Positions 34,760 through 44,295 of a stretch of 64,000 bases of DNA are shown here, one piece after another. Below the pieces are notes generated by a model. The model made no database searches, had not been told where the DNA came from, and saw nothing but the letters and a program-made list of their open reading frames with translations. Source of the DNA: Hyphomonas neptunium ATCC 15444 (GTDB taxonomy: Bacteria > Pseudomonadota > Alphaproteobacteria > Caulobacterales > Hyphomonadaceae); the NCBI RefSeq assembly GCF_000013025.1, contig NC_008358.1, forward strand, positions 3,286,001 to 3,350,000. Direction: 5' to 3'. Every line of letters starts with the position of its first letter. The stretch's first letter is position 1. A program made the translations under genes and the position numbers.

Positions 34760-35134
34760 ATGAGCAGCAGCGACGGCGAATTTCCCAGAGAGCACCAACG
34801 CCAGCGCGTTCTGAAAGCTGGCCTGATCATCTTTGATAATCTCAGCAGCACAGTTGATGTAACCCTGCGCGACCTTTCGGAAGGCGGGGCAAAACTGAAA
34901 CTGGCCCAACCCATGCCCCTGCCCGATCACTTTTCCCTTCGCATCCAGAACGCAACGACCAACCAGACAGAAACGCATCTCTGCGAGAAACGCTGGCAAC
35001 GGGCTGATCTGGTCGGAGTCACGTTTATTGTGGACGGCTCCCGAAGCGACCGCCCTGCAGAAGACCCGGCAACCGCCCCAGCGCCCCGCTACCGACTGCT
35101 TAAAGCCAACAGCACGCTTTTCCAGAATCGCTAG
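34760..35134 (+). CDS. PilZ-domain protein
   Basis: Small predicted c-di-GMP receptor, 124 residues. The PilZ signature is present: the Arg-rich start REHQRQRVLKAGLI (RxxxR type) and the second motif DVTLRDLSEGGAKLKL ([D/N]xSxxG). The last 30 residues are a Pro/Ala-rich tail (DPATAPAPRYRLL). Alphaproteobacterial single-domain PilZ proteins affect motility, attachment or cell-cycle signalling. GAAGGAAGG lies upstream. It stands alone between a 446-bp structured gap and the response-regulator gene. Confidence 0.86.
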   Translation: MSSSDGEFPREHQRQRVLKAGLIIFDNLSSTVDVTLRDLSEGGAKLKLAQPMPLPDHFSLRIQNATTNQTETHLCEKRWQRADLVGVTFIVDGSRSDRPAEDPATAPAPRYRLLKANSTLFQNR

Positions 35135-35306
35135 CCCAGGACCGTCAGAGAGCGGCGCAAGCTCAACGCGTAATGGCCATTTGCCGCTCCGCCGAATTCT
35201 GTTGAATGTGTTATGGATGTGTAAATCCCGAAATGCCTAGCTCTGCCCGGAAGGAACACACCGGCAGCAGAACCGCTTTCAAAACCTGTCGCAGCCGGAG
35301 CTGGCA

Positions 35307-36008
35307 ATGCGCATTGTGCTGATCGACGATGACCGGATGGTTTTGGAAACCATCACCCTCGGCTGGCCCGATCCTGCCGATAAATTCGATACATTCGAAT
35401 CCTTCGAAGCGCTGAAACCGTTCCTTTATTCTGCGGACTTCCAATCGGTCAGTTGTGTGATCCTGGATCTCCAGCTGCCTGACGCATCCGGCTCGCAGGT
35501 TCTCGCGGAAATCCGCCGCCTCAGCGATGTGCCGATCATCATGCTGTCGGGATGGGGAGATGCAGACTTTCGGGCCGACATCATCAACCGCGGAATTGAT
35601 GATTATGTCCTCAAGCCCGCCAGCTCAAAAGAACTGCACGCCCGCGCAAGCCGTCTGACAAGAAAGGCCAGCGCTCAGCCCCTCGCGGATTTGCCCGCGA
35701 TTCTGACAATCGGCAATGTCGAGTATTTGCAGGAAGACCGCGCCCTGCGCCGCGCCGGTCAGGTCATCGAATTGACCCATGCGGAGGCCAGCCTGCTTGA
35801 CGCGCTCGCTGTCGCTGGCGGCAAGCCTGTCAGCCGGAACGACCTCTACTTTCAATCCTTCGGCCGTCCCTACAAGGACGGAGAGAAAGTTCTAGAAACC
35901 TATATCAGCCGGTTGCGTCATAAGCTTGAGGAACTGGAAGCCGGAACAGGCCATGCTTTGCAGACAGCACGCGGAGTTGGATACCGGCTCGTCGCCCGAG
36001 CGGTCTAG
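35307..36008 (+). CDS. OmpR-family two-component response regulator
   Basis: Receiver plus winged-helix DNA-binding protein, 233 residues. Receiver: acidic pocket DDD (7-9), phosphoacceptor Asp54 in CVILDLQLPD, conserved Ser in IIMLSGWG and Lys in DYVLKPAS. Output domain from about 135: ELTHAEASLLDALAV, the recognition region GEKVLETYISRLRHKLEEL and the wing LQTARGVGYRLVA. Its stop codon shares CTAG (36005-36008) with the convergent hybrid kinase, so kinase and regulator may be partners although on opposite strands (inference). Confidence 0.93.
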   Translation: MRIVLIDDDRMVLETITLGWPDPADKFDTFESFEALKPFLYSADFQSVSCVILDLQLPDASGSQVLAEIRRLSDVPIIMLSGWGDADFRADIINRGIDDYVLKPASSKELHARASRLTRKASAQPLADLPAILTIGNVEYLQEDRALRRAGQVIELTHAEASLLDALAVAGGKPVSRNDLYFQSFGRPYKDGEKVLETYISRLRHKLEELEAGTGHALQTARGVGYRLVARAV

Positions 36009-38719
36009 GTGCTCGAAGGCAGCCGTTTGAAAATCCGGCCAAGCTTTCTGACAAGTTCATTCCGCTCATAGGGTTTACGCAACATCTCGGCTCCCGGCTC
36101 CAGCGGGCTTGTGAAACCGTGATCCCCCGGCACATATCCGGAGGTGTAAAGCACGTTCAGATCGGGCCTGCGTTTTCTGGCTTCCGCCGCCAACTCTATA
36201 CCGTTCATGCCAGCGCCAAGAATAACATCCGTAAACAGCAAATACGTTTCAGGATGCCCTTCCAGGGCGGTAAGCGCCTCATCAGCAGACGCTGTCAGTA
36301 TTACGGTGTAGCCCAACGCCTCAAAGTTATGCGCTGCATGCTCACGCACGAGTGGATCATCCTCTACTATCAGGACGCTTCCGGCCTGCGTGGCCTCCCC
36401 TTTCGTGGCCACCAGGGCCGGCGCCGCGACAGCCACCACACCTTTCGTGGATCTCGGAAAAAACAGCCGGACCGAGGTGCCTTCTCCTGGCAAAGACCGG
36501 ATCAGTACGTGCCCTTCCGACTGGCGGACAAAGCCATAGACCATGCTCAGGCCCAGCCCGCTTCCCTTGCCCGCTGGTTTGGTGGTGAAGAAAGGCTCGA
36601 AGGCGCGCCGCTGCGCTTCTTCCGCCATTCCCGTACCGGTATCACTTATCGTGACACAAACATAATCTCCCGATGGCACGCCTTCCCGCTCCATCCCGGA
36701 GCGCCCGCGCACACGAAGGTTCTCCGTCGCGATAATCAGAGTACCGCCTTCCGGCATCGCATCGCGTGCATTGAAGGCGAGGTTCAGAATTGCAACATCA
36801 AACTGTCCGGGGTCGACATGCGCCGCCCACAGATCCTTTGCCGGCATATGCCGAACCCGAATGCGCGCATCCAGGGCGCCGCGCAGCAGGGCATGCACAG
36901 ATCCGGTTCGTTCATTGAGACAGACCCGCTGGGGTTTCAAGGGTTGCCGGCGCGCGAAGGCCAGAAGGCGCCGCGTCAGGTCCGATCCGCGCGTCGCCGC
37001 CAGATGGATCAGCTCCGCCATCCTGCGGAGAACAGGATCATCCAGCCTGTCCCTCAGAACATCGCTATTGCCCAGAATAACCGTAAGCAGATTATTGAAA
37101 TCATGCGCAACGCCGCCTGTCAGTTGGCCAATGGCCTCAAGCCGCTCCGATTCCCGCGAGCGCTGCTCGCTTGCGCGCCGCTCGGTAAGATCAATCATGG
37201 TTCCAACCATTCGCGCCGCGCGGCCGGTATCGTCGCGAACGACAAACCCCCGGTCCAGTATTGCGCGTTCGCCGCCATCCTCGCGGCAAAACCTGTACTC
37301 TTCAGACCAGCTCTGTGAAAACGGGGATACCACGGTCCCTCGCAATGTACCGACAACCCGCACCCGGTCGTCAGGATGGATACGCCGGCTCCATGCATCG
37401 AACCTCGTCTCAAGATGCGCGCCGGGCACCCCCGTCAGCTTGTCGAATGCTTCGCTCCACAGCAATGTGTCCGCCTGCACATCCCATTCCCAAACAACAT
37501 CTGCCGTAGAGCGGCTGACGAGCTGGAACCGGTCTTCGTTGAAAGCGGCGCGCTGTTCGGCAAGCCGGCGCTCTGTAATGTCTCGCGCCACCGCAATCCA
37601 ATGGGTGTATTTTCCATGCGCGTCCGCAACAGGAAGCAATTCCACATCCCATGTGATCCATTTATCCGTGCGCACCGGTCCGACCAGCTCAACTCGAAGC
37701 GACTGGCCCGTATTGAGCGTTGCCTCAATCTCTCTGGGATCGAATTTCGGCTCGACAAATGACATGATGAACGACAAAGGCCGTCCGAGCATATCCTTCT
37801 GCGCATATCCGGTAATCCGCTCAAATGCCGAGTTGATATAGACTATTGGCGAGTCTGTTCCGGGCACAGATGGGTCAACGCGAAGGATGACAACAATATC
37901 ATTGAGGCGCTCAATAGATGCGCCCAGCAACCGAAGCTGCCCCTGCCGCTGGCGATCTGCAGTCACGTCCTGGACGACGCCAGTGATCACATCACCTGAA
38001 CTGGTGCGCGTCCGCTCGCCCACCCCTTTGATGTAGACAACGCGCCCGTCTTTGCGCGTCAGGCGCCGCTCAAATTCGTAGATGTTTATATCCGGATTAT
38101 CGAGCGCCCGAACGGCCAGCTCTGCCTGGTCACGGTCATCCGGATAGAGAATTTTTATATAGCCTTCGGGAGTACCGTCGAACTCGTGTGGCTCGATCCC
38201 CGCCATCTGGTAGACACTGGGAGACCAGACAAGCTTGCGATTGGGAATGTCATATTTCCAGAAACCGAACTTCAGAAGCTCGCTGGCAATACGGAGATTG
38301 GCTTCCTCCTCCTGACGGCTGGCCGGTCCGGGCTCGATGCCCTCGCCTAACCCCGCCAACGAAGCCTCAAGGAGCCGCGCATCCTGAACGATCAGAAGGA
38401 TCGCCTCGCGTGCATCGTGCTTGATCTGCCGCTGACGGACAAGCACTTTGAACTGCTCACCTCCATTCCGCCTGTGTGTGCGGAATAACAGGCCCTGAGA
38501 TCCATCGAGAAGAAGCTCTGAAGCGGTTTCATCAACATCATCCAGTCGCATTGCGGACAATGTATCAGCGGTATATCCGTAAGCTGACTGTGCGGCGCGA
38601 TTGGTGAGCAGAAGGATCCGGGTTACCGGGTCAACGATCAGTGCGGCATCAGGATGATCCTGGAAGAATGCCTGATCATCAGCCACATCGTTCCCCTTCG
38701 CGCCGAAAAGGCGCGTCAA
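36005..38719 (-). CDS. hybrid sensor histidine kinase with multiple PAS domains and C-terminal receiver
   Basis: Soluble 904-residue kinase; no transmembrane segment is evident, so it senses a cytoplasmic signal. About four PAS domains in tandem occupy residues 15-520 (DHPDAALIVD; KLVWSPSVYQMAG; FERITGYAQKDMLG; LLWSEAFDKLTG), with PAC motifs between them. The dimerisation/phosphoacceptor box is LTGGVAHDFNNLL with His539; the ATPase has NLAFNARDAMPEGG, DTGTGM and GSGLGLSMVYGF. The C-terminal receiver has Asp831 in FTDVILGAGMNG. Start is TTG 38719, whose TTGA overlaps the stop of the sigma-like gene; GAGGGCGG lies upstream. Confidence 0.92.
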   Translation of the reverse strand: MTRLFGAKGNDVADDQAFFQDHPDAALIVDPVTRILLLTNRAAQSAYGYTADTLSAMRLDDVDETASELLLDGSQGLLFRTHRRNGGEQFKVLVRQRQIKHDAREAILLIVQDARLLEASLAGLGEGIEPGPASRQEEEANLRIASELLKFGFWKYDIPNRKLVWSPSVYQMAGIEPHEFDGTPEGYIKILYPDDRDQAELAVRALDNPDINIYEFERRLTRKDGRVVYIKGVGERTRTSSGDVITGVVQDVTADRQRQGQLRLLGASIERLNDIVVILRVDPSVPGTDSPIVYINSAFERITGYAQKDMLGRPLSFIMSFVEPKFDPREIEATLNTGQSLRVELVGPVRTDKWITWDVELLPVADAHGKYTHWIAVARDITERRLAEQRAAFNEDRFQLVSRSTADVVWEWDVQADTLLWSEAFDKLTGVPGAHLETRFDAWSRRIHPDDRVRVVGTLRGTVVSPFSQSWSEEYRFCREDGGERAILDRGFVVRDDTGRAARMVGTMIDLTERRASEQRSRESERLEAIGQLTGGVAHDFNNLLTVILGNSDVLRDRLDDPVLRRMAELIHLAATRGSDLTRRLLAFARRQPLKPQRVCLNERTGSVHALLRGALDARIRVRHMPAKDLWAAHVDPGQFDVAILNLAFNARDAMPEGGTLIIATENLRVRGRSGMEREGVPSGDYVCVTISDTGTGMAEEAQRRAFEPFFTTKPAGKGSGLGLSMVYGFVRQSEGHVLIRSLPGEGTSVRLFFPRSTKGVVAVAAPALVATKGEATQAGSVLIVEDDPLVREHAAHNFEALGYTVILTASADEALTALEGHPETYLLFTDVILGAGMNGIELAAEARKRRPDLNVLYTSGYVPGDHGFTSPLEPGAEMLRKPYERNELVRKLGRIFKRLPSST

Positions 38720-39267
38720 CCGATGTTGCCGCCCTCGTTCAACAGATACTCGCTAGCACTTGCAGGCAGAAATGGCCACTCAGGCAAACTTGTAGGGCCC
38801 AGTTTCCGCCGGGCTGTCTCAAGCAATGCCTCGGTTTGGGTCGGCGACAGCTTGAGCAGTTCTGCGGCTTGGGCCGGCATCATTCCCCCGCCGATCACCA
38901 GCGCCGCCACTTCCCGCTCCGGCAAGGCAATCTGCATGAACCCGGCATACTCCTTGTCCGGAGCCCCTCGGGAAGCCTGGATCAATACTGTGCGGCCATG
39001 CACCCTCCGGAACACCTCCAGCAGCTCGGCAAAACAGGTATCGCACTCCCGCAGCACACGGTCTTCTGCAAGGAACAGCATCAGCGTGTCCTCAACCAGC
39101 TCATCGGCTTCCGATTTGCTAGCCGTCATGCAACGCGCAAAAGCCCGCAGCTGCCGCACGGCAATCTCAAGTACGCCCCGGCTCGCTTCGACACGGTGCA
39201 GGTCATACTCAAGATCGACAAACTCGTCTGGCATCTCTGGCTTCTGGAATTTGGCACGCTTGTCCAT
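38716..39267 (-). CDS. sigma-factor-like protein (degenerate ECF or PhyR sigma-like domain)
   Basis: A 183-residue protein with two regions reminiscent of ECF sigma factors: a region-2-like helical bundle (residues 40-75, with KSEADELVEDTLMLFLAEDR in place of the usual A[E/D]DLVQET) and a region-4-like HTH (LPEREVAALVIGGGMMPAQAAELLKLSPTQTEALLETARRKL). Both are diverged, especially the -10-binding stretch, so it may be an anti-sigma-sequestering mimic like PhyR's N-terminus rather than a functional sigma factor. It has no receiver domain. It is translationally coupled to the hybrid kinase (TTGA overlap), which ties the two functionally. Confidence 0.65.
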   Translation of the reverse strand: MDKRAKFQKPEMPDEFVDLEYDLHRVEASRGVLEIAVRQLRAFARCMTASKSEADELVEDTLMLFLAEDRVLRECDTCFAELLEVFRRVHGRTVLIQASRGAPDKEYAGFMQIALPEREVAALVIGGGMMPAQAAELLKLSPTQTEALLETARRKLGPTSLPEWPFLPASASEYLLNEGGNIG

Positions 39268-39489
39268 CTGGCCACCAGATCATACCATTTGCTACAGCTC
39301 CGTTTCCGAATGGTCTAAAAGGTTAAACTGCGGCTAGAATTCGGGAAACCTTTAGCTGAATTCCCAGCTTCCTGCCCAAATGTCCGCGAATTCAGCGGAG
39401 CCTTCGGGCCAGAGGGGTTACCTCAGACGCGCAACATGCCATCAGGCCGATGTCTCGGAAAACGCTTCAACTAAGTCTCACAAAGAGAA

Positions 39490-39566
39490 TGGTGCACCCG
39501 AAGAGATTCGAACTCCTGACCCCCAGATTCGTAGTCTGGTGCTCTATCCAGCTGAGCTACGGGTGC
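39490..39566 (-). tRNA. tRNA-Arg (anticodon ACG)
   Basis: 77-nt cloverleaf including an encoded CCA (39492-39490). Acceptor arms GCACCCG/CGGGTGC with discriminator A; D arm GCTC/GAGC; anticodon stem CCAGA/TCTGG with loop CTACGAA, anticodon ACG at 39532-39530; T arm AGGAG-TTCGAAT-CTCTT. ACG is expected to be deaminated to ICG by TadA to read CGU/CGC/CGA. Confidence 0.98.
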
Positions 39567-39620
39567 TTGGCCACTTGAAGAAGCGGGACACATACAGTCG
39601 CGTTTCCGACCTTGCAAGCC

Positions 39621-40712
39621 TCAATTGCCGGTATCTTGTGCAGTCTCTTCAGGCGCTGGCCCATCTGCCGGAATGGGCGGAACCTCCGCCGCCGGTTCGA
39701 CAACCGCCTCAGGCGCAGGTGTCACCGGCTCGTCCTGTTCCGGCGCCGGCATCTCGCCCGAAAGTGCATCGGAAACAGGCGTTTGAGAGGGCAATGCGAT
39801 CTCGGTCACATCGCTGATCCACGGCGCGAATGCTGAAACGCGCATATAGACGCCAGGGCTCTCGGTTCGGGCGCATCCCATGCCCCAGCTGACAATACCG
39901 GCCTGAACCGGCTCCCTTGACGAACTGCGCAGGACAAGCGGGCCGCCACTGTCGCCCTGGCAGGCGTCAGAGCCGCCAATGCCGGCACATATCTGCGTGG
40001 CAGGATCGATGGAAATGTCCGGATAGACCGCCGCCAGCCCGGCCTCGTTGATCCGCGCGCGAATCTGACTGTCGCAGACACTTGCATCAACGGCGGGCAC
40101 ATAGCCTTCCTGAAGGATCAGCGACGGCGCCCGCACATGGCGCCCCCCGCGCGCAATGCCTTCCTCCCCCTGCGCTGTCTCGCCAACCTTGCCATACCCG
40201 GCCGCAACAATGTCAGCATAAGGCTGCATGAGATCACCCGCTGTGCCGGAAACGCCATCCAGCGGCATCAGAGGGCCGTCCCAGCGACCGGCAATGCGGA
40301 GCAGCGCGAGATCATTGCCCTTCTCAGGCATGGCCGGCTGATAGCCCGGATGCAGGACAATTTCACGGACGGGAAACACCGATCCCTTTGGAATGACGGT
40401 CAAATCTCCCAGCCCCGCAGCGACCGCCAGCGTGCCGAAACGCGTCATTCCTCCGGTGTCGCCTTCAAGATACTGGGCCGCGCGGCCGTTTGACTCGATG
40501 CGGGCGTTCTCGACGCAATGGGCCGCCGTCAGCGCCCATTCCGGTGCAATCATCGTGGCGCCGCACTCATGGTAGATTGTGGCCCCCGAAACGGTCTGGA
40601 CCGAGGCCATGCCGGGCCAGTCGGAGATGTCCGCGTCGCGCCCGGCGACCATGCAGCCGCTGAGTGTTGCCAGAACAGCGGTCCCCACCGCCAGCTTGAA
40701 GTATGATTTCAT
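39621..40712 (-). CDS. trypsin-like serine protease, lipoprotein
   Basis: Exported S1-family protease of 363 residues anchored by a lipobox LSGC (Cys20). Catalytic triad: His65 in LTAAHC, Asp134 in [10 protein letters not shown], Ser255 in CQGDSGGPL. Asp249 in GGSDACQGD lies six residues before the Ser, as in trypsin, predicting cleavage after Lys/Arg. Paired Cys (HECG...AAHC; VCDS...QICAG) fit disulfides. The last 70 residues are a Pro/Glu/Ala-rich tail. It overlaps the upstream P1 peptidase by 4 bp (ATGA), one operon. Confidence 0.92.
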   Translation of the reverse strand: MKSYFKLAVGTAVLATLSGCMVAGRDADISDWPGMASVQTVSGATIYHECGATMIAPEWALTAAHCVENARIESNGRAAQYLEGDTGGMTRFGTLAVAAGLGDLTVIPKGSVFPVREIVLHPGYQPAMPEKGNDLALLRIAGRWDGPLMPLDGVSGTAGDLMQPYADIVAAGYGKVGETAQGEEGIARGGRHVRAPSLILQEGYVPAVDASVCDSQIRARINEAGLAAVYPDISIDPATQICAGIGGSDACQGDSGGPLVLRSSSREPVQAGIVSWGMGCARTESPGVYMRVSAFAPWISDVTEIALPSQTPVSDALSGEMPAPEQDEPVTPAPEAVVEPAAEVPPIPADGPAPEETAQDTGN

Positions 40713-41707
40713 GGCCGTCCCTCCTGCCGTTCTGCCTCATATACACCACGAGCTATGGCGCGGGCGAGGGTTCCGGCGGCAAGTTCTCCCAAACGGGCGA
40801 TGGCCATCGCCCGGCTGCCTTCGGCTTCACGCTTTTGCGTTGAGATGACGAAGATCACATCGCCGTCGGTTGGCGCGAAGACCGGGCGGATGGCGCGGGC
40901 CATTCCCGAAAGCGCCATCTGGGCGATCCGCTGAATTTCGTCATGAGTTACAACGGCATCAAGGGCGATACAGGCGAGGGTCGTGTTCTCGCGGGGCGAT
41001 GGATTGGCCTTGGCAGCGCCCCAGTCTTCGGGGTCGAAGGCGAAGCCGGCCTCGGGGCGCGCGCCGCCAAATTCGCCTGCGATTTCAAAGGGCCAGGCCC
41101 AGAATGCCTCAGAGCCGGGCATCCGGACCGAGCCGAAGCTGTTCACGGCAGCCAATGCCCCAACAGTCAAACCGTCTTTCGTGACGATACTGGCAGAGCC
41201 GGTTCCCCCTGGCGCCAGGCCTGCGCGGGCGCCAAAGGCTGCGCCGGCTTTTCCCAGGTTGAAACTTTTCCCAGCAGAATCAAAAGCTTTCCGGCCCAGC
41301 CCGGCATAGGGGGCGGTATCGCCCCAGTCCTTGTCCCCGCCATTGGCGAGGTCGTAGAGAATGGCGGCTGGAACGATCGGGGTGGGGGGTACGCCGGGCC
41401 GGGGCACCAGCGTAAAGCCCCTGCCCTGCGCCTTCAGGCCCGCCATGACCCCATCTGCTGCTGCCAAACCAAAGGCAGAGCCGCCCGAAAGGCAGATCGC
41501 GTCGACGCTGTCAGAAACCAGTCTTCCAGCCGACAACAGGTCGCTTTCGCGCGTCCCAGGGCCGCCACCGGCGACACAAATGGCGGACAAAACTGGACAA
41601 TCCGGGACAATTACGGTCACGCCGGTACCAATCCGGGCATCTTCGGCCTGCCCGACAGAGATGCCATCAATATCGGTAATGAGGTTGCGCGTACCCGGTC
41701 TTGCCAT
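40709..41707 (-). CDS. P1/DmpA-family (S58) aminopeptidase
   Basis: N-terminal-nucleophile-like hydrolase of 332 residues, family of D-aminopeptidase DmpA and beta-peptidyl aminopeptidases, which self-cleave before a catalytic Ser/Thr. Visible: [44 protein letters not shown], and the autocleavage region [14 protein letters not shown] with the candidate nucleophile Thr, followed by [12 protein letters not shown]. No signal peptide, so cytoplasmic. It is the first gene of an operon with the trypsin-like lipoprotein and is divergent from ggt across 77 bp. Confidence 0.88.
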   Translation of the reverse strand: MARPGTRNLITDIDGISVGQAEDARIGTGVTVIVPDCPVLSAICVAGGGPGTRESDLLSAGRLVSDSVDAICLSGGSAFGLAAADGVMAGLKAQGRGFTLVPRPGVPPTPIVPAAILYDLANGGDKDWGDTAPYAGLGRKAFDSAGKSFNLGKAGAAFGARAGLAPGGTGSASIVTKDGLTVGALAAVNSFGSVRMPGSEAFWAWPFEIAGEFGGARPEAGFAFDPEDWGAAKANPSPRENTTLACIALDAVVTHDEIQRIAQMALSGMARAIRPVFAPTDGDVIFVISTQKREAEGSRAMAIARLGELAAGTLARAIARGVYEAERQEGRP

Positions 41708-41784
41708 GCTATGTGCCCTGCTACGTTTATGCTCCGCACTGACCCTTAGAGTGAGTGGAGCGCCGCGCCAAGAAAGGGACGATC

Positions 41785-43566
41785 ATGCGCCACCTCCCCG
41801 CCCTCACAGCTGCCCTCATTCTGGCGGCTTGCGCCCCAGCGGCGAAGGCGCCGCCCGCCTCGAGCATTACGCCCGTGTCAGACGAGACGCCCGAAGCGCT
41901 GGGCGACCTCTCCTGGACAAAAGGCGCGATGGTGGCCGCCGCAGATCCGCGCGCCGTTGAAGCGGGCCTGCGCGTATTGAGTGAAGGCGGTAATGCCGTT
42001 GATGCAGCCATTGCCGTGCATGCCGTTCTCGGCCTGGTCGAGCCCCAAAGCTCGGGCATCGGCGGAGGCGCGTTCATGGTCTATTACGACCGCGCCAGCG
42101 ACGAGATCACCGTGTTTGATGGCCGCGAGACTGCGCCGGCCGCCGCAGGCCCGGACTGGTTCTCCAAGGACGGCAAGCCGATGGATTTCCTGACCGCCTG
42201 GCAGTCGGGCCGCTCGGTCGGCGTGCCGGGACAGATCGCGCTCTACAAGACCGCCCATGACGCGGCCGGACAGGGGGATTGGGCGAGCCTTTTCCAACCG
42301 GCCATCGAGCTGGCTGAAGTCGGTTTTGAAGTCTCGCCGCGCCTTGCCGAAGTGCTTGCCTCCGAGCGTCTGCGCGCCGTGATCCGTCTCGACGACAACC
42401 CGGTCACTGCCGCTTACTTCTATCCCGATGGCCAGCCGCTGGCGGCCGGTTACCGGCGCACCAATGCGGCCTATGCGGCCACACTCGCGGCGGTCGCCAA
42501 TGAAGGCCCGGCTGCGTTCTATACCGGCGCGCTGGCGGCCGAGATCGTCAACGCGACCAATGAGGGCCCGGACGGCGGCAACATGACGCTCGACGACCTG
42601 GCCGGGTATGAGGTGAAGGTTCGCTCGGCACTCTGCGGCACGCTGCAGTCCGGCTACAAGATCTGCTCGGCGCCGCCGCCAAGCTCGGGCGGCATCACGC
42701 AGAACATGATCATGGGTCTTTACGAGCATCTGAGGCCTGGCCCCACGGTCAATGCCGATGAGAGCCTGCTGCTCAAAGCCTTCGTGGATGCCCAGCGTCT
42801 CGCCTATGCCGACCGCGATCACTACGTGGCAGACGCCGATCATGTAACGGTGCCCTCCGCGGAACTGATCAACCCGGACTACCTTGAAGCGCGCGCCAAG
42901 GAAGCGTTTGCCCCCGATGGCAAAGTCTTCCCCGGCGATCCCGGCGTCGTTCTGGGCGGTGAACCGATGCGGCCGATGTGGGGCGAAGACCCCACCACCC
43001 CCGGCGCCGGCACAACCCATATCTCGATCATTGATCTTGAGGGCAATGCCGTCTCGATGACCGCCACCGTGGAAGCCGCGTTCGGCTCCTCGCGCATGGC
43101 CGGCGGTTTCCTGCTCAATAACGAGCTGACCGACTTCTCCCTGATCCCCGAAATGGGCGGCAAGCCGGTGGCCAATGCGGTCGCCGCTGGCAAGCGCCCG
43201 CGCTCGTCGATGTCCCCTACCCTCGTCTTCGATGAGGCCGGCGACCTCTTCATGGTCACCGGATCGCCCGGCGGAAATTCCATCGTCGCCTATGTTTCCA
43301 AGACGCTGATGGGCGTGCTCGAATGGGGCAAGACGGCTCAGGAAGCCGCCGCCCTGCCCAACATCATCGCCCGCGGAAACACTGTCGGTGTTGAAGTGGA
43401 CATCGACGGCGGCCCCGAAGCCGCCGAAGCGCTTCGCGGCATGGGCTATACTGTGGAAGAACGCACAGGCGAAAATTCCGGTCTCCATGTCATCGTCGTT
43501 CGTGACCAGGGCCTTGAGGGCGGCGCCGATCCGCGCCGTGAAGGCGTCGCGCTGTCTCTTCGCTGA
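41785..43566 (+). CDS. ggt: gamma-glutamyltransferase (lipoprotein form)
   Basis: Periplasmic Ntn hydrolase that transfers or hydrolyses the gamma-glutamyl group of glutathione. From ATG 41785 the protein is 593 residues with a lipobox LAAC (Cys16). The small-subunit nucleophile is Thr410 in GAGTTHISIID, where self-cleavage occurs; GRETAPAAA contains the Arg that binds the gamma-glutamyl carboxylate, and SSGGITQNMIMG and GSPGGNSIVA are conserved. AGAAAGGGA lies 8 nt before this ATG, whereas the upstream GTG at 41755 lacks a signal-peptide start. tdk follows after 22 bp. Confidence 0.94.
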   Translation: MRHLPALTAALILAACAPAAKAPPASSITPVSDETPEALGDLSWTKGAMVAAADPRAVEAGLRVLSEGGNAVDAAIAVHAVLGLVEPQSSGIGGGAFMVYYDRASDEITVFDGRETAPAAAGPDWFSKDGKPMDFLTAWQSGRSVGVPGQIALYKTAHDAAGQGDWASLFQPAIELAEVGFEVSPRLAEVLASERLRAVIRLDDNPVTAAYFYPDGQPLAAGYRRTNAAYAATLAAVANEGPAAFYTGALAAEIVNATNEGPDGGNMTLDDLAGYEVKVRSALCGTLQSGYKICSAPPPSSGGITQNMIMGLYEHLRPGPTVNADESLLLKAFVDAQRLAYADRDHYVADADHVTVPSAELINPDYLEARAKEAFAPDGKVFPGDPGVVLGGEPMRPMWGEDPTTPGAGTTHISIIDLEGNAVSMTATVEAAFGSSRMAGGFLLNNELTDFSLIPEMGGKPVANAVAAGKRPRSSMSPTLVFDEAGDLFMVTGSPGGNSIVAYVSKTLMGVLEWGKTAQEAAALPNIIARGNTVGVEVDIDGGPEAAEALRGMGYTVEERTGENSGLHVIVVRDQGLEGGADPRREGVALSLR

Positions 43567-43588
43567 TCCAGACAGACGCAGGCCCGTC

Positions 43589-44176
43589 ATGGCGAAACTC
43601 TATTTTTCCTACGCCGCCATGAATGCCGGCAAATCCACCATCCTCCTGCAAGCGGCCTATAATTACCGCGAGCGGGGGATGGAGGTGCTGTTGATGACCT
43701 CTGCACTGTATCGCGACGCGGGCGACGGACATATCAGCTCACGGATCGGTATTTCCGCAGAAGCGGTGCTTTATACGGCGGATACGGATCTTTTCTCCCT
43801 GATCCGGGATCAGAGGGCCATCCACGCCATCGACGCGATCTTTGTGGACGAAGCCCAGTTCCTGACCAAGGGTCAGGTCTGGCAGCTGGCGCGCGTGGCC
43901 GATCATTTCGGGGTGCCGGTGCTGGCCTATGGCCTGCGCACGGATTTCCGAGGCGAGCTGTTTGAAGGCTCTGCCGCGTTGCTGGCGGTGGCAGACGAGT
44001 TGCGGGAAGTCCGCACCATCTGCGAGTGCGGGCGCAAGGCGACCATGGTGGTTCGCCTCGGTCCCGACGGCCAGGCCCTTACCGAGGGCGAGCAGATCTC
44101 AATCGGCAAGACCACCTACCTCTCCGTCTGCCGCCGCCATTGGGAAGAGCGGATGGGACGGTTTCCCAACGCCTGA
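43589..44176 (+). CDS. tdk: thymidine kinase (type II)
   Basis: Salvage phosphorylation of thymidine to dTMP. 195 residues. P-loop is AAMNAGKST near residue 9-17, Walker B-like IFVDEAQFLTKGQV, the lasso region YGLRTDFRGELFEGS, and the structural zinc site with CECG and the later CRRH. ATG 43589 (MAKLYFSY) matches the family start; upstream codons are read-through from the ggt 3' end. It probably shares the ggt transcript, although the functions are unrelated. Confidence 0.95.
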   Translation: MAKLYFSYAAMNAGKSTILLQAAYNYRERGMEVLLMTSALYRDAGDGHISSRIGISAEAVLYTADTDLFSLIRDQRAIHAIDAIFVDEAQFLTKGQVWQLARVADHFGVPVLAYGLRTDFRGELFEGSAALLAVADELREVRTICECGRKATMVVRLGPDGQALTEGEQISIGKTTYLSVCRRHWEERMGRFPNA

Positions 44177-44295
44177 ACCTGTTGCTGGACACAATCCGGC
44201 ATGAAAATCGCATGTCAGCCTTTCCGCGCACATATTTCAGCCGCAGGAAGCGTCTAGCCTCCCATGCGTGTCTGAAGACACGAAAGGGCGCTGAC

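Noticed and set aside
35252..35275. GGAAC-N16-CGCT as an EcfG stress promoter before the OmpR-type gene
   Set aside because: The -10 half differs from the CGTT consensus and one such match is expected by chance.
41878..43590. A 570-codon minus-strand frame opposite ggt
   Set aside because: Antisense shadow of a well-supported gamma-glutamyltransferase gene.
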